Source: Berberis thunbergii (taxonomy: Eukaryota > Streptophyta > Magnoliopsida > Ranunculales > Berberidaceae). Taken from it: 64,000 nucleotides of DNA. The notes beneath the pieces are model-generated. The model searched no databases. It was not told where the DNA came from and saw nothing but the letters and a program-made list of their open reading frames with translations. This document shows, piece after piece, positions 12,601-23,876 of the stretch. The position numbers and the translations under genes were made by a program. Within the stretch, counting starts at the first letter, position 1; every line of letters starts with the position of its first letter. Location: assembly GCA_003290165.1 (NCBI GenBank), contig QNQO01000641.1, positions 62,001 to 126,000 on the forward strand. Direction: 5' to 3'.

Positions 12601-15600
12601 GTCACATATAGTCCGGCTTTAGAAGATTCAGGGTATTCAAATGTGCTAGTGAGTAGTGATAATATAATATTCTCTTTGGTGCATTGACTTTGTTCCTCTG
12701 GAGTCTAGATAATATACCAGTTCTCCTGATTTTCTAACATGTATGTATTATGACAACTAAACAACTGTGTTAGGATGACCAAGGTGATCTTTCAGCAGTG
12801 AATATGGACACCGCTGTTGCAATACGTACCCTTGAAGCAACATATAAATCGTCAAGTGAAGCGGCTGCAGTCGAGTCTATGATGCTGAGACTCACTGAAA
12901 AGGTAGAAATCTTTACTAGCATGTTTTATTATGTTCTCCTTTTCTAGCTTCCGTTCAAACAGTATTCATGTATCTAGTGGTCTGTGAACCATGTTGCCCA
13001 AGCATCTGTTATGTCGTGGTTGTTGGGTGCTTATTTTGAAGTTATAGGGTGGTTGCTTTGGCATCCTTCCAGAAATCTTGGTTATCACAACTATCATTAC
13101 GCCATTGCATTTCTTCTCAAACTTTAGTTTCAACGAGAAGCACATCCTATGCTACTACCATCATGCTGCCATCACCACCCATTTAGTTAGTGAAATAAGT
13201 TACTCCCGACATTGTCTATGCGGCACAAAACTCGTTCCCCGTTCCTAAATGGAGGACTTCATTGAACAAATCTTGGAGAAATTGAGACTACAGGCTCCTT
13301 GTCGTTCTGCGCTTTTTTCTGTTCCACCTCTGCTTCAATATTTGAAGTTGCCGATCTATTACATGTGCTTTTTCCCTTTATCTATTTTCTTTTGAAACTT
13401 TAGCTGTCCTTTGTCGTTGGATGTAGAATGGATTAAGTGGGCACAATAGGTTTTCAAGCATACACATAATAGGTTGGCTGAGTGGATTAAATATCCAGTT
13501 TATCATGTTGAGATCTGTGATTATAAGTCCTTGAACTAGATTAAGTTGATCAATTTGTACGTCATCTGTATTTATATTTTGTAGGAAGGTCCTACTCTCA
13601 AAAGCAGGGGAAAAGCTGGATGTGCTACCAGGATTGCGGTTCTAACATGGAGGTCGTTGTTAATAATGTCAAGGGAGTGGAAATACTTTTGGCTTCGGCT
13701 ACTTCTCTCTACTCTTCTTGCGGTCTGTATTGGTACAATATTTTTCAACCTCGGGCATTCTCTGTCATCTGTAATGGTGAGTTTCTTAATTCCATGTGCG
13801 ATTTTTTATTTTATTTTATTGTAATTCGACTTTTTAAGTTTTGAGAAAAAAATTTCAGACTTTTTTTTTAGTAAAAGAGAGAATCAAACATAATGTACAA
13901 ATCCCAACAATTTGTGCAGGTGAGAGTTGCAGCGGTATTTGTCTTTGTATCGTTTACGTCTCTGATGAGTATTGCTGGTTTACCTGCTCATATAAAAGAA
14001 ATCAAGGTAAACATTTATTTCCCTTTTTAGCTGAGCATGTATACAATAAATTCTCAAAGTCAATTTTTCATTCACGTATGAAGGATACATGACATTCTTG
14101 AAACATACAAAATGAAGATCAATGACAATTGTGCAATTATACCTGTAGAGTGAATGGAAAGTAGTTCTCTCTACAAGTTTCCACTTGCAAAAACCAATTG
14201 TCTTTTCTCTCACTTCATTGGATATTTGGTAATCTGGAAGACTGGAACACAAGTTTCACTTGCAATCTTGGTCAATGGTTTTTGACTTTCATGGAGGAAA
14301 TTGCAATTACTAGAGACGATTATTATTTTCCTGGAATGGAACAATTTTTCTATGCAAAGAATGACTAAGATTTTACTTTTGTTTTTTCTTTTCCTCTTTT
14401 CTGTAAGGCAATAACCTATTTTCTTTTTGTACTTTAGATATATGCCAGTGAGGAATCAAACCAGCACTCAGGACCAATTGTTTTTCTACTTGGGAACCTT
14501 CTCGCCAGCATCCCATTTCTGTTTCTAGTCGCCATTTCGTCAAGTCTGGTCTTTTATTTCCTTATAGGGCTGCGGGATGAGTTCAGCTTATTGATGTACT
14601 TTGTGCTGAACTTCTTCATGTGCCTCTTAGTGAATGAAGGGCTCATGCTGGTTGTTGCTTCTATTTGGCAAGATGTCTTTTGGAGCAATTTAACTCTGGT
14701 GCTTATACATGTGAGTGCCACTCAACTAACCCACAAAATTTTATTTTATTTTTATTAAAAAAATTTATTTTATTTTTATTAAAAAAATTTATTTAATTTT
14801 TAATTTTCAGTTTGATTATATATTTTATAAGAGATTAAAAAGGGAAGAAATTTGGCAATTCTGCTGTCACGTGGACACTGCATCAGTTTTGGAGGTGCCT
14901 CTTTCAGTAAAATGTAAAAACAGAATCACAATACCCACTTGCCACATAATGACTCTGATACTCTTTTCATAAATGAGTTCATTATTTGGTGTAAAAAGTA
15001 AAAACAGCAAGTAGCTGCCAAAACTTGCTGTTTGTTCTTTTGGTAGAGTGTGAACTGTGTTTCTGAAACTTGAAATTGTGCTAGTGAAGACTGATTTCAA
15101 ATTGATTTTTCATTGTCATGGGTGATCCAGTTTTTCCTTTTGAATCTGCTGATTATTTGTTGCCGATGTGGATTGACCTCTAATTTTGTTATATAACCAT
15201 GTTTTCCAGGTTCTAATGATGCTTGTTGCCGGATACTTCAGAATTAGAAATGCATTACCTAGATCAATATGGCTATATCCTTTATCCTACATTGCTTTCC
15301 ACACTTACTCTATCCAGGTAAAGCCTTCGCTAATCTTTCCTCCCTCTTGATAATAGTTGTGTTCCATTAGTACCGCAGTTTTTTACTGTTTGTGCTTCTG
15401 TTGTAGGGGATCTTGGAGAATGAATATGTTGCGACTTCCTTTGCAGTTGGGCAGGTACGAAACATATCCGGGGTTGAGGCTATTAATGGAGCGTACGATA
15501 TCTCTCCTAATAGCAATGCAAAATGGGAAAACTTGCTCATCTTGTTCTTGATGGCGATTGCATACCGTATTATTTTGTTTGTATTACTATATTTTCGTGT

Positions 15601-15664
15601 TAGCAAAAACACAGCTGCATTCAGGCTTCGTGCATGTAAGACGAATACATCCAAGGAAATATGA
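9656..15664 (+). CDS. ABCG3: ABCG3-like half-size ABC transporter
   Basis: Membrane half-transporter of the plant ABCG (WBC) subfamily. The protein follows Arabidopsis ABCG3 closely from MEEIQSQSD onward. Exons: 9656-10151, 10258-10337, 11020-11303, 11755-11926, 12108-12221, 12774-12902, 13585-13776, 13920-14006, 14438-14710, 15210-15317, 15407-15664. All junctions are GT/AG and in frame, giving 730 aa. The order is an acidic Ser-rich N-terminus, a nucleotide-binding domain (Walker A GPAKSGKST at 151-159, Walker B ILFIDEP at 275-281), then a six-helix ABC2-type membrane domain from about 440. Two ATPase motifs are off-consensus: LPKGERKRLS at the signature, and Tyr312 where the switch His normally sits. 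Half-transporters must dimerise; the substrate is unknown. The start is the ATG giving the conserved N-terminus. Confidence 0.95.
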
Positions 15665-16094
15665 AATTAGTGTTGGAGCTAGTCAATTTTTTGGCTTTGT
15701 AGAGTGGTCTGTGTTTTGAAATATGTAACCTTCCTTGAATGAAAGTGAATAGAAGTCTGAGGTTATATTGCATGCCATCTTCCTCTTCTGCCTCTTGACA
15801 TCATCTCAAATGTTCGTATACTGAAGCAACATTGTAAGCATTATTTGTCACAGCTGATTGTGAGACGTTAACACAGTCAGGTCGAAGAGGATTTTTCTTT
15901 ACTGTTATGGTCATTATGATTAAGGACTTTTTGTCGAACTTGGTTTTTTGTTGGCAAATCAACGATTGTGGTTGCTCTCATCGCCTTGAGCCAAAACTTG
16001 TGCAACACTATCTCTACATTGATCACTGCAAATGAAGAGCACCATGCAATTCTGGGCTTTCTTTCTTCTTTTTTGTACTGTGGTGATACACATA
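15665..16094. other. 3' UTR and intergenic DNA
   Basis: This stretch holds the likely 3' UTR of the ABC transporter gene and the start of the promoter region of the following snRNP gene. No other feature was recognised. Confidence 0.5.
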
Positions 16095-16282
16095 TCGATG
16101 CATCATTAACGGTTAGGATTGAACATTACGGTCCAATGAACAACGATATGTGCTCAAATCAATACGTTGGGTGAGAATATACATATAAACATCTCGATGC
16201 ATCATTAACGGTTAGGATTGAACATTGTGGTCCAATTAACAACAATGGGTGTTCAAATCAATACGTTGGGTGAGAATATACA
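16095..16282. repeat. Two-copy direct tandem duplication in a promoter, period 99 bp
   Basis: The block starting TCGATGCATCATTAACGG and ending GGGTGAGAATATACA occurs at 16095 and 16194. The copies differ at about ten bases. The second copy ends about 70 bp before the start codon of the snRNP protein gene. It may therefore duplicate the core promoter or 5' UTR. Confidence 0.85.
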
Positions 16283-16350
16283 ATCTTCAAGTCCAAGCAC
16301 CATTCTGAAGTCTAAAGTGAGACATTTGATATCTCTCTCAAACCGCAACA

Positions 16351-17114
16351 ATGGCGACGAAGAAGAAACACAGTGACAGCGAAGACGAAGACGAAACCTT
16401 CTACCACCGCTATTCTTCCACCACCTCTTCCACCAAACCCACCTCTCGCAGCAGCGGAAGCGGCGGCTTAGCCCCATCAAAATCCACAGTGTATGTCTCA
16501 AATCTTGACTACTCTCTCACAAACTCTGACCTCCACACAATCTTCTCGACCTTCGGGAAGGTGGCGAAGGTGACAGTCCTCAAGGACCGGCATACGCGGC
16601 AGAGCAAAGGGGTGGCGTTCGTCCTCTCGTCTCGCAGACCGACGCCCGAAAGGCTGTGGAGCAAATGCAGGGGAAAGTGTTGAACAAAAGAACCTTAAAT
16701 GTTTCGATTGCCGCCGATAACGGGCGGGCGACGGAGTTTATTAGACGGAAGGTTTATAAGGACAAGAGTAGGTGTTATGAGTGTGGGGATGAAGGTCATT
16801 TATCGTATGAGTGTCCCAAGAACCAACTTGGAAAGAGGGAGAGGCCAGAGCCGAAAAGGGTGCGGAGAGGCCAGGATGGGGGTGGTGGTGGTGGTGGTGG
16901 TAGGAGTGGGATAAGGTGGAAAGGGGAGGAGGAGGGGGAAGAGGAGGAAGAGGGTGGGGAGGCGTTTGAGGATGATAATTGGGCGTCTGTGGTGGATACT
17001 AGAGGGGTTGATGAGAGGTTGGTGAAGGAGAGTGGTGGTGGGGTGGGAGCGAGGAAGATGAAGAAGGAGAAGAGAGTGAGTTATTTTAGTGATGAGAGTG
17101 GGGAAGATGAGTAA
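16351..17114 (+). CDS. U11/U12 small nuclear ribonucleoprotein 31 kDa protein, frameshifted
   Basis: Minor-spliceosome protein that helps U12-type intron splicing in the nucleus. The N-terminal part has a Ser/Thr-rich lead, then an RRM with RNP2 VYVSNL and RNP1 KGVAFV. The frame then breaks at about 16627-16628: one base is missing after GTC CTC TC. The protein resumes one frame over as [34 protein letters not shown], followed by a CCHC knuckle ([14 protein letters not shown]) and an acidic, Gly-rich tail. The combined length of about 254 aa fits the plant family. The rest is well conserved. The break is therefore either a sequencing or assembly error, or a very recent loss of function. The coding region has no introns. 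Confidence 0.88.
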
Positions 17115-17860
17115 TGGGGTTGATGCAGATGATGGAAAGATTTAATCTTTCGAGGTAATTTTTCTTTAATTTGGGTTTTTTGTTTTTGTATTGAGATACT
17201 TGATTTGATTTCTGGTTTGCGTAATTGATGATCGTAAATTTTGCTGCCTTCTGGTTTTGAATTTGCTATATATTGCTTTGGTCGTCATATTTGAGTTGCT
17301 GGTATTGATTTACTAGTACTAGTTTGTAAACTCTATTTGATGATGATTCATTCTAGTGTTTTGATGTAAATTGGAAAATAGACAATATTGTGGTCGTATC
17401 TTTTTTTACTTCTTAGTTTGATTTTTATCAAACAAAACACAGAATAATAAGATAAAACTGGTGAATGACACGAGGGATAATTTTCTGGGTTTTATACTCT
17501 TATGTAAGGAGAGGAACAGGGAAATGTTCGAGGGTCAAAAGTGGGACATCCAACAGATTTTCAATGAGGTAACACAAGAAAAACTGGAGATGGGGCTAGG
17601 CATTCAGGGTTTTAATATCGTCTCTTTAGATAGTTTCATGTTTGACTGACAGCATTCAGTGTCCAAGTAGTGTAGTATAATTCTCTCATTGCACTCATCC
17701 ATTTTTCTTTGTTACATTAATACACCATGCGCTAAATGAGATGGATACATATCGAAATAGTTTAAAGCGCGTTTGATTAAGCTAACATTCAATCATGAAA
17801 TTGATTCCTTTTTAGAATACCCAAATGAACCCCCGGCCCCCCCCATCCCAATGCTAAACC
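17115..17860. other. 3' UTR and intergenic DNA, possible 3' UTR splice donor
   Basis: A good donor (TTCGAG|GTAATT) lies about 40 bp after the stop codon, near 17153. This suggests an intron in the 3' UTR of the snRNP gene. The rest is AT-rich with no recognised gene. Confidence 0.35.
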
Positions 17861-18160
17861 ACTGCCTTGATGGCTATGGCTAGTTGCTCCAGACTCCTCT
17901 TCTTTGTCTTGAAAAAGTCTCATACGTTTCTCCCTCCGAATAATCCAAAATCCTGCCGTAAGAGTGTGATCCCATATCCAATTCTCGCTGCTGGTAAAGA
18001 CCTCATTCTTTCACTCTATCAATCACTGAAAGACCCACCGGCAGGAAGAGCACCCCCACAGTTGCGTGCAATAAATTTCCACACCCGTTGGGATAGAGAA
18101 AACTATATTCTTTATCATTCTCGCACATGGCACACCTGTTGATCAACAATGGCATATCGC
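17860..18160 (-). mobile_element. LINE 3' fragment, minus strand
   Basis: Read on the minus strand, pieces resemble the zinc-knuckle and tail region of plant LINE pol proteins. They are NRCAMCENDKE near 18110-18150, and WDHTLTAGFWIIRREKRMRLFQDKEE near 17895-17975. The pieces lie in different frames with stops between them. The match is to the general pattern only. Confidence 0.45.
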
Positions 18161-18654
18161 AGTGGTCCAAACCAAGAGATTGACCTGAGTGGGTGTTCGT
18201 TCAACCAAAGAGCAGAAGAGGTAAAGATGGCATTGTTGTTACCCGATTTTTAGCAACACGTTTGAAATTATATATTCTTTGTGTAAGATACTAAGACATT
18301 GACTATTGTGTATCTGTAATCTAGCAACTCATTTCAAGTTTTTCATAGATACATGTCTTATACACAACAGAGAACATTGCCTCATAAAATCCTTTATAGA
18401 AAGATAATTTCTTTCATTGCCAAGTCCACAAATTTGACTTTCCTTTGAATTCTCATAACATGGGCTATGTTTGGCCTTTTGAGCTGCTTCTTGTCATTGA
18501 AGAACCCAATAACTACCTTTAGTTTACAACCCCCTGTGCCCTATGCCCGAAACAACTACTTAAAAGCCTTTAAATCCAAAAGATAAATGGATGAAAATAA
18601 AATGCTAACTTAACAAGTACCAGAAGAAACACTATTTGGGGACTAAAATGTCAT

Positions 18655-20390
18655 AATAACAAAGGTTGGCAGGGGTAACAAAGTCGATATTTGGGATGAC
18701 AAATGGATTCTAGATACATCGCTCAAAGATGCATTTTAGCCCTATTCTCCATTTCTGTGAATGTGGGCACTGTTTCAGTTTTTTTTCATAGTGATGCCAA
18801 TTTGTAGCATGATAACTCATGCAATGTGTTTGATGTTATGGTTGTAAAGAATAGGTCTCCCAAAAAAGAAATTGGAAGAAAATAAGTTTGGTATTGGAAA
18901 CAATAATGCATCTTTGGCATTGGGCATCCGCGAGATCAAATTTTTAAGGACTAACTTTTGAAAGGTTTCTATTGATTGGGGATGGGTTCATCTTATGACA
19001 ATTATTCATCATTGTTGTTGATTTATCTTTATACTTTGGCTTCTTTTCCTTTGCCTATTCAATAAGGGGGGAGAAAAACACAAATAAATGAATACATAAA
19101 TAAGTAGAGTTTATACTAAGCCGGCATGCAGTGCTTACAAAGGGGTTTTCACATGGATCTCTAAGTGCAAATCAATTTTTGTTTGTCATGTATTCATGTT
19201 ATAATTGCTCATGATAAGAATCATTGGAGTTGAGCTTATTTGGATATTGGTCTCATTTCTTGAGGATGTTAGTTCTGTTAATCTTGCTAACATCCTGCAG
19301 TTTGAAGTTGAAAATAATTGGATTAATTCATGTGAACTTGAATTCATCTTCGTTGTATGAGTTTTCCACATGGCAGCAAAATTTGGTATAGACTGATATG
19401 CAGAAGATTTAAGTCAGTTTGAATCCATTTCTGCTTGCTATATTACCAGATCTCTGAACTTCTTAGCTCATTCCATAGCTGCTTCAATTTAGTCTATAAA
19501 CAGTTTGGTTACTAGTATTTCTCAATTTAGTAGTAGTAGTAATGAATGTAATAACAGCCCCCTGCAGCCGCGCTGCAAGTAGGAGACTATAAGTTTCGAT
19601 TTTTTTAATTTTTTATGAATCAGTATGCTTTTACCATTGAAAAAAGTTTTCTGCATGGATTCTTTAAGTAGGAGATAAAGTGTTATAGTCGCTTTAGCCT
19701 TGATGGGGTCCAGCTAGAAAACGTAAGTGTTGATAACTGCTTAAGAATCAATGGACAACTAAGAAGTGATCTACCAATCCATGTGGCTTTTCTTGGTTAA
19801 GATCTCTCCTTAGTCCCTGTCTCGCTGGCCAACAACTCCTAAGAAGTAATCTTACCAGTCCATGTAACTTTTCTGGGTTAAGCAGATCCCGCATCACACA
19901 AACTTCCTCGGATAGACCATGACTCACGGGAGGATAGTCACAATAGGTAACCTGGCCAAAAGAAGGTTCGTCATCATCAAATGATGTCCTCTGTGTGAGA
20001 ACTACAATGAATCTATCAAGCATCTCTTCTTTGGGTGTCCCTTCTCCTGTTGGGTTTTGGTGCATCTTAGTGGAGAATTAGGCAGGAGTGTCCCAAAGTC
20101 ATCTCTCTTCTTCAGTGGATGGAACAGTGGAAGAACAGAACTTACTCTACATGAGGAAACTGGGCTTGGGACATATTACTGGTTGCTGAGATTACTGAAC
20201 AGATTACTGGGATTACTGAGCAAGTGGAAGAACAGAACTTACTCTACATGTGGAAACTGGGCTTGGGACAGATTTCAAAGGGTGGTTTGGAACTGGGGGA
20301 TGACATTAGAGTTCAAGGGCGTATCCCTTTGCAGACATTATGTTTACTTGGGAATCAATTTTACTTAATTTCTTTTTGTATTATATGCTT
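18655..20390 (+). mobile_element. Degenerate LINE remnant
   Basis: A stretch near 18670-18710 translates as GNKVDIWDDKWILDTS, like the GxxxxIWxDxWL block of plant LINE pol genes. Near 19990-20070 a zinc-knuckle remnant reads LCENYNESIKHLFFGCPFSCWVLVHL. The intervening DNA shows no intact frame. This may be one decayed element or two overlapping ones. Confidence 0.55.
20124..20275. repeat. Two-copy direct repeat of about 50 bp
   Basis: The block GTGGAAGAACAGAACTTACT running on through CTACATG.GGAAACTGGGCTTGGGACA is found at about 20126-20173 and again at about 20224-20271. The copies are nearly identical. They are about 98 bp apart, with ATTACTG repeats in between. It lies in the LINE tail region. 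Confidence 0.8.
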
Positions 20391-20750
20391 TCTCTGTTCT
20401 TGAGAGCTTCTGTATCTCCTTGTACTTAATGCAATCATTTGCTTGTCATATAATTTCAAGAACATTTGGGGTAGAAATTTGTTGAGTGTTGCAGTCACTT
20501 GAAAGAGCATTTTCTTGACGGATTGTCTTTAGGAGCTTTGATGCTGTGAAATATGGTATGGTGTTTAGCATATCTGAGTAAATTTTGTTATCTCAATGAT
20601 GCAAATAGCTTGAACTTTCTAGGAAAAATACTGAAGCCGATGTTACTAAGTTCTTGACGAGAAATTTTGATATCTGATTCTTGTTATGTTAAGAAATACT
20701 TTAATTAGGTTTTACCAAAGTGTACTTTCAGCTTTTGTGTTGCTGTGCAG

Positions 20751-20769
20751 AACAACTATATCACCAGAG
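20751..20769 (+). other. Possible small non-coding exon
   Basis: A 19-base segment is bounded by GCTGTGCAG on the left and a strong donor GTAAGTTG on the right. A matching acceptor (TTGTTGGAACAG) lies at 22351, followed by a short segment ending near 22500. Together with the donor near 17153, these could be 3' UTR exons of the snRNP gene, or 5' leader exons of the downstream FAD synthase gene. No coding assignment is made. Confidence 0.25.
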
Positions 20770-20795
20770 GTAAGTTGTAACATGTTGTTCTATTA

Positions 20796-22117
20796 GGGGG
20801 TGTATTGTATCTGGATTTTGTGGGCAATTTAATAAATTCCATGGATTTTGAAAATCCAAGTGTATTCAATTTGGATTTTAAAAAGTCCACAAAAGTCTAG
20901 GGGTATTCAATCAGGATTTTAAAAAGTCTTTCTGAAATCCACAAAGTCTAGGGGTATTGAATATGGATTTCAAAAAGTCCACAAAAGTTTTAGGGTATTC
21001 AAAATATCATTCATATTTATAGATTTGAAAAATCATGGATTCTCATGGACTTTATAGTGTTAGGTATAAATAACAAAGTTCAATAGTTTGCCAGCCTCCA
21101 TATCAAAGATTTCAACGTGAAAAAAAGTCTCCCAAAGTTCTTCCTTGTGCCAGCCGCGAAGAGATTGGTTCCCATCATCTTGTTTTCTCGATTCTTTTTC
21201 TATCCATCTCTCACCATCACTACCTCCATCCGCCATCAACCACCATCACCCGAGCACCACCACCATCATTCGAGCACCGCCACCACCACGAAATAGGGGC
21301 GTGACAACCCTGTTTCGTATCAAATCTCCATGTTCCACCATGCCACAGAGCACCACCATCTGTTCCTCCGCCACTCTCCAGATCACTCCGCCATCACCAC
21401 CACCAGAGCCACCACCTTCTCCGCCATCACCCGAGCACAACCACCATCCAGCCGTCTTCCTCTCCGCCACCTGGAAACAAGCGGACAGCGAGTAGTCACG
21501 CTGCAGCGCGAACAGCAACCAGCAGCTCGGCCTCTCTTCGGCTCGTCCTCAGACCACGCCTGCGCAGACACAGCCACAACCACCGCGACAGGCTAGCACG
21601 TCGTCCTCCTGCATCAATACCACCTGCTGATCTCTCTCTCGCGGGGCAGTCACAACGTCGCGAATCAGAACCGGAGGATCTCCTCCATCCTCAAATCTCG
21701 GTCGATTCCTCCAGAGGATCACCGGAGGATTTGCTGATCTTTCTCTCTCTCGGGCTCCTGCTGCAGTGGGATCGTTCCCGCCTCGCTCTCTGTTCGAATC
21801 GAAAGAGAAAGGCTGGGGTGCTATTTGCACCCCACCTTTTAACTGTATGCCACCATTGTTTAAAGAATATGAGTTATTGGCACCCCGATTTCTCTCTGAG
21901 AAGCCACAGTACACTTGCAATAATTTCTAGAAAGTCGTTTATACAAAGTCCGTGGATTTTCATAAATCTCTAGAAAGTCTGTAACAAAAGTCTATGGATT
22001 TAAGAAATCAGCAGAAGTCCGTGGACAATTTAAAGAGTCTGTGGACAATTTAAAGAGTCCGTGGACTTTTCAAATTATTTATCAATTCCATAAGAATCCA
22101 TATACAATACACCCCCC
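20796..22117. mobile_element. Terminal-inverted-repeat DNA element, non-autonomous, TTA target duplication
   Basis: The left end starts GGGGGTGTATTGTATCTGG. The right end, read on the minus strand, starts GGGGGGTGTATTGTATATGG. The flanks are TTA on both sides (20793-20795 and 22118-22120), which fits a PIF/Harbinger-type 3-bp duplication. Both subterminal regions carry many copies of an AAAGTCTATGGATTT-like motif, denser at the ends. The middle (about 21120-21850) is GC-richer, with Pro- and Ser-rich open frames on several strands. It has no transposase that I can recognise. A block of about 90 bp near 21785-21870 is shared with 56905-56990. Confidence 0.8.
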
Positions 22118-22832
22118 TTAAAAAAAAATTGTGATTGAATCATTGGGAAATTTGTGCAAGTAATGTCAGCGGGACTCGGTCAGAAGAAGTTATTCTGTGT
22201 GTCATATTTTTTCGTGTGCTAAATAATAAACCTTTTTTGAAACTCTTTCATGCTGTGCGTTTGTATGTCAGAAATCCTCTTCTTTGTGGGTTTTTTATTT
22301 TTCAATTTTTATTATTATTTTGATCTCTGATGACTATTTTTGTTGGAACAGGAGAAATCGCAAAAGTGGAATAACCACACGGGATGATCGACCACGTTTA
22401 GCATACTAAAGAAAGAACTGTTGTAAATTATATGTGATCAGAGCTTAGGGTTCTCCCCTTCTTTCCTTTTAGTTCAGACCTGTAATAATCAACGGGATGC
22501 CCTGACTGAAACCTAGGGTTTGCTTGAAAGAAAACAACTCTATTCAACAGTTCACCCAAAGTTTTGGAGCATGTGTACTTTTGAGTCCAATGTTTTATAT
22601 TTCAACCAGTAAGATACAGTGCATCTTATGTATGTTTCCCACTAAACCTGGTTGGTACATTTTAATATTTAGCAAATCGTTGAACGTAGAAATTGCCTTT
22701 TGGAAGAAATTTGTTGGAAATCCCCTTGAAAATCACCTAACAACAATTGTGACATTTCCGACTTTGTCCCACCGAAAATTTCCAACTTTATTGTGGAATA
22801 TTCTCATTCTATACCAAAGGAGTAAGTTCAGT

Positions 22833-22946
22833 CAGCCATGTTTGTTAGCATTTTTACACTTTTTATTCATTCTCTTTAAAACATAACCATAAAACACTAT
22901 CTATAAAAGTGTAAACAAATTCAAAAAATGCTAACAAACATGGCTG
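22833..22946. repeat. Palindromic foldback element
   Basis: Perfect 23-bp arms (CAGCCATGTTTGTTAGCATT and the next three bases) lie at 22833-22855 and in reverse complement at 22924-22946. Further pairing continues inward (ACACTTTT with AAAAGTGT). The whole 114-bp unit can fold into a hairpin. It looks like a short foldback MITE. A hairpin of this kind could also give small RNAs if transcribed. Confidence 0.8.
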
Positions 22947-22949
22947 ATT

Positions 22950-23876
22950 AGAATTGTCGATACCAAAGTCCAAAACTAGCGATGGCATTTCAGCAACCAA
23001 CTTGTGGAAGCTCTATAACGATAATGAAATGTGGGAAAACGGAAAGTAGTAATGTTGAAGATAAAAAAAACCAACTCAAGGTCTTCTTTCACTCTTGTTA
23101 AAGTCAACTCGTAAAGTTAGTACAAAAATTGTTACTGAAGAGAAAAGTAGACTACGAGACTAAGCTAAAACAAGAAAATTGTAAGTCATTCTTAGGTGAC
23201 AATGAGAAAGTCATGATTTGTGCTTCACCTCACCTCTTCCGAAACCTATAATAGACCATATTCGCTCCTAATAACATTCAAACTAGTAACCACCACCCTA
23301 AATGAGAAAAACTATCAAGAATATATTTTTATCTTCTTATTTCTACTAAAACCTTTCTATGCGGTCAGAAGAGAAAACACTGATTAGGGTGGAGTTGGCA
23401 TTCGCGTATTGGACATCTTCCCGAGGCACAAGGACCAGGCCTCACTAGATTTTTTTTCTTGTACTAAAATTGTTTTGTCAAAAATAAGCATTCCTCGAAT
23501 ACGACATGATCTCAATGAAGCACAGTCGACGGTCCGAATTGAGTAGAAGATGGCCCCACCCATTCCATCCAATGGCTGAAAGCTAGTGAGAATCAGAGAT
23601 TCAGAATAGCTTAAAAGGGCACTATGGTGAAATGAGGGATAACCAATTTGTGGGCTGGGCATCACTTGTTGCTTACAAACAAATTTCTCTTTTCGTCATT
23701 TCTCATTCCCTGAAACAACACAAGAAGCAAAGAAAGAAAAAAAAATAAAAAAACTCTCGTCTTGTTCAACTTAGCCATTCAAAGGTTCCACCTTTACGAC
23801 TCTTATATTTGTGAGCCAATGATTTCGATTGGGTTATTTAATTGATTTGTTGTTTGACTTTGCAGAGAGGTTTGTG
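22950..23876. other. Intergenic DNA and 5' region of the FAD synthase gene
   Basis: No separate gene is supported. A pyrimidine-rich acceptor (TTTGACTTTGCAG) ends at 23865, 11 bases before the start codon. This suggests a 5' UTR intron. The upstream leader exon was not located. Confidence 0.4.

Noticed and set aside
17867..18142. 91-codon plus-strand open frame starting MMAMASCSRLLFF
   Set aside because: The opposite strand matches a LINE tail pattern better, so this is most likely its shadow.
21145..21596. Pro-, His- and Thr-rich open frames on both strands
   Set aside because: They arise from CACCACC/CCGCCA simple repeats inside a transposon and have no recognisable protein family.
23384..23665. 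93-codon minus-strand open frame
   Set aside because: No domain, no plant family resemblance, and no splice or transcript context.
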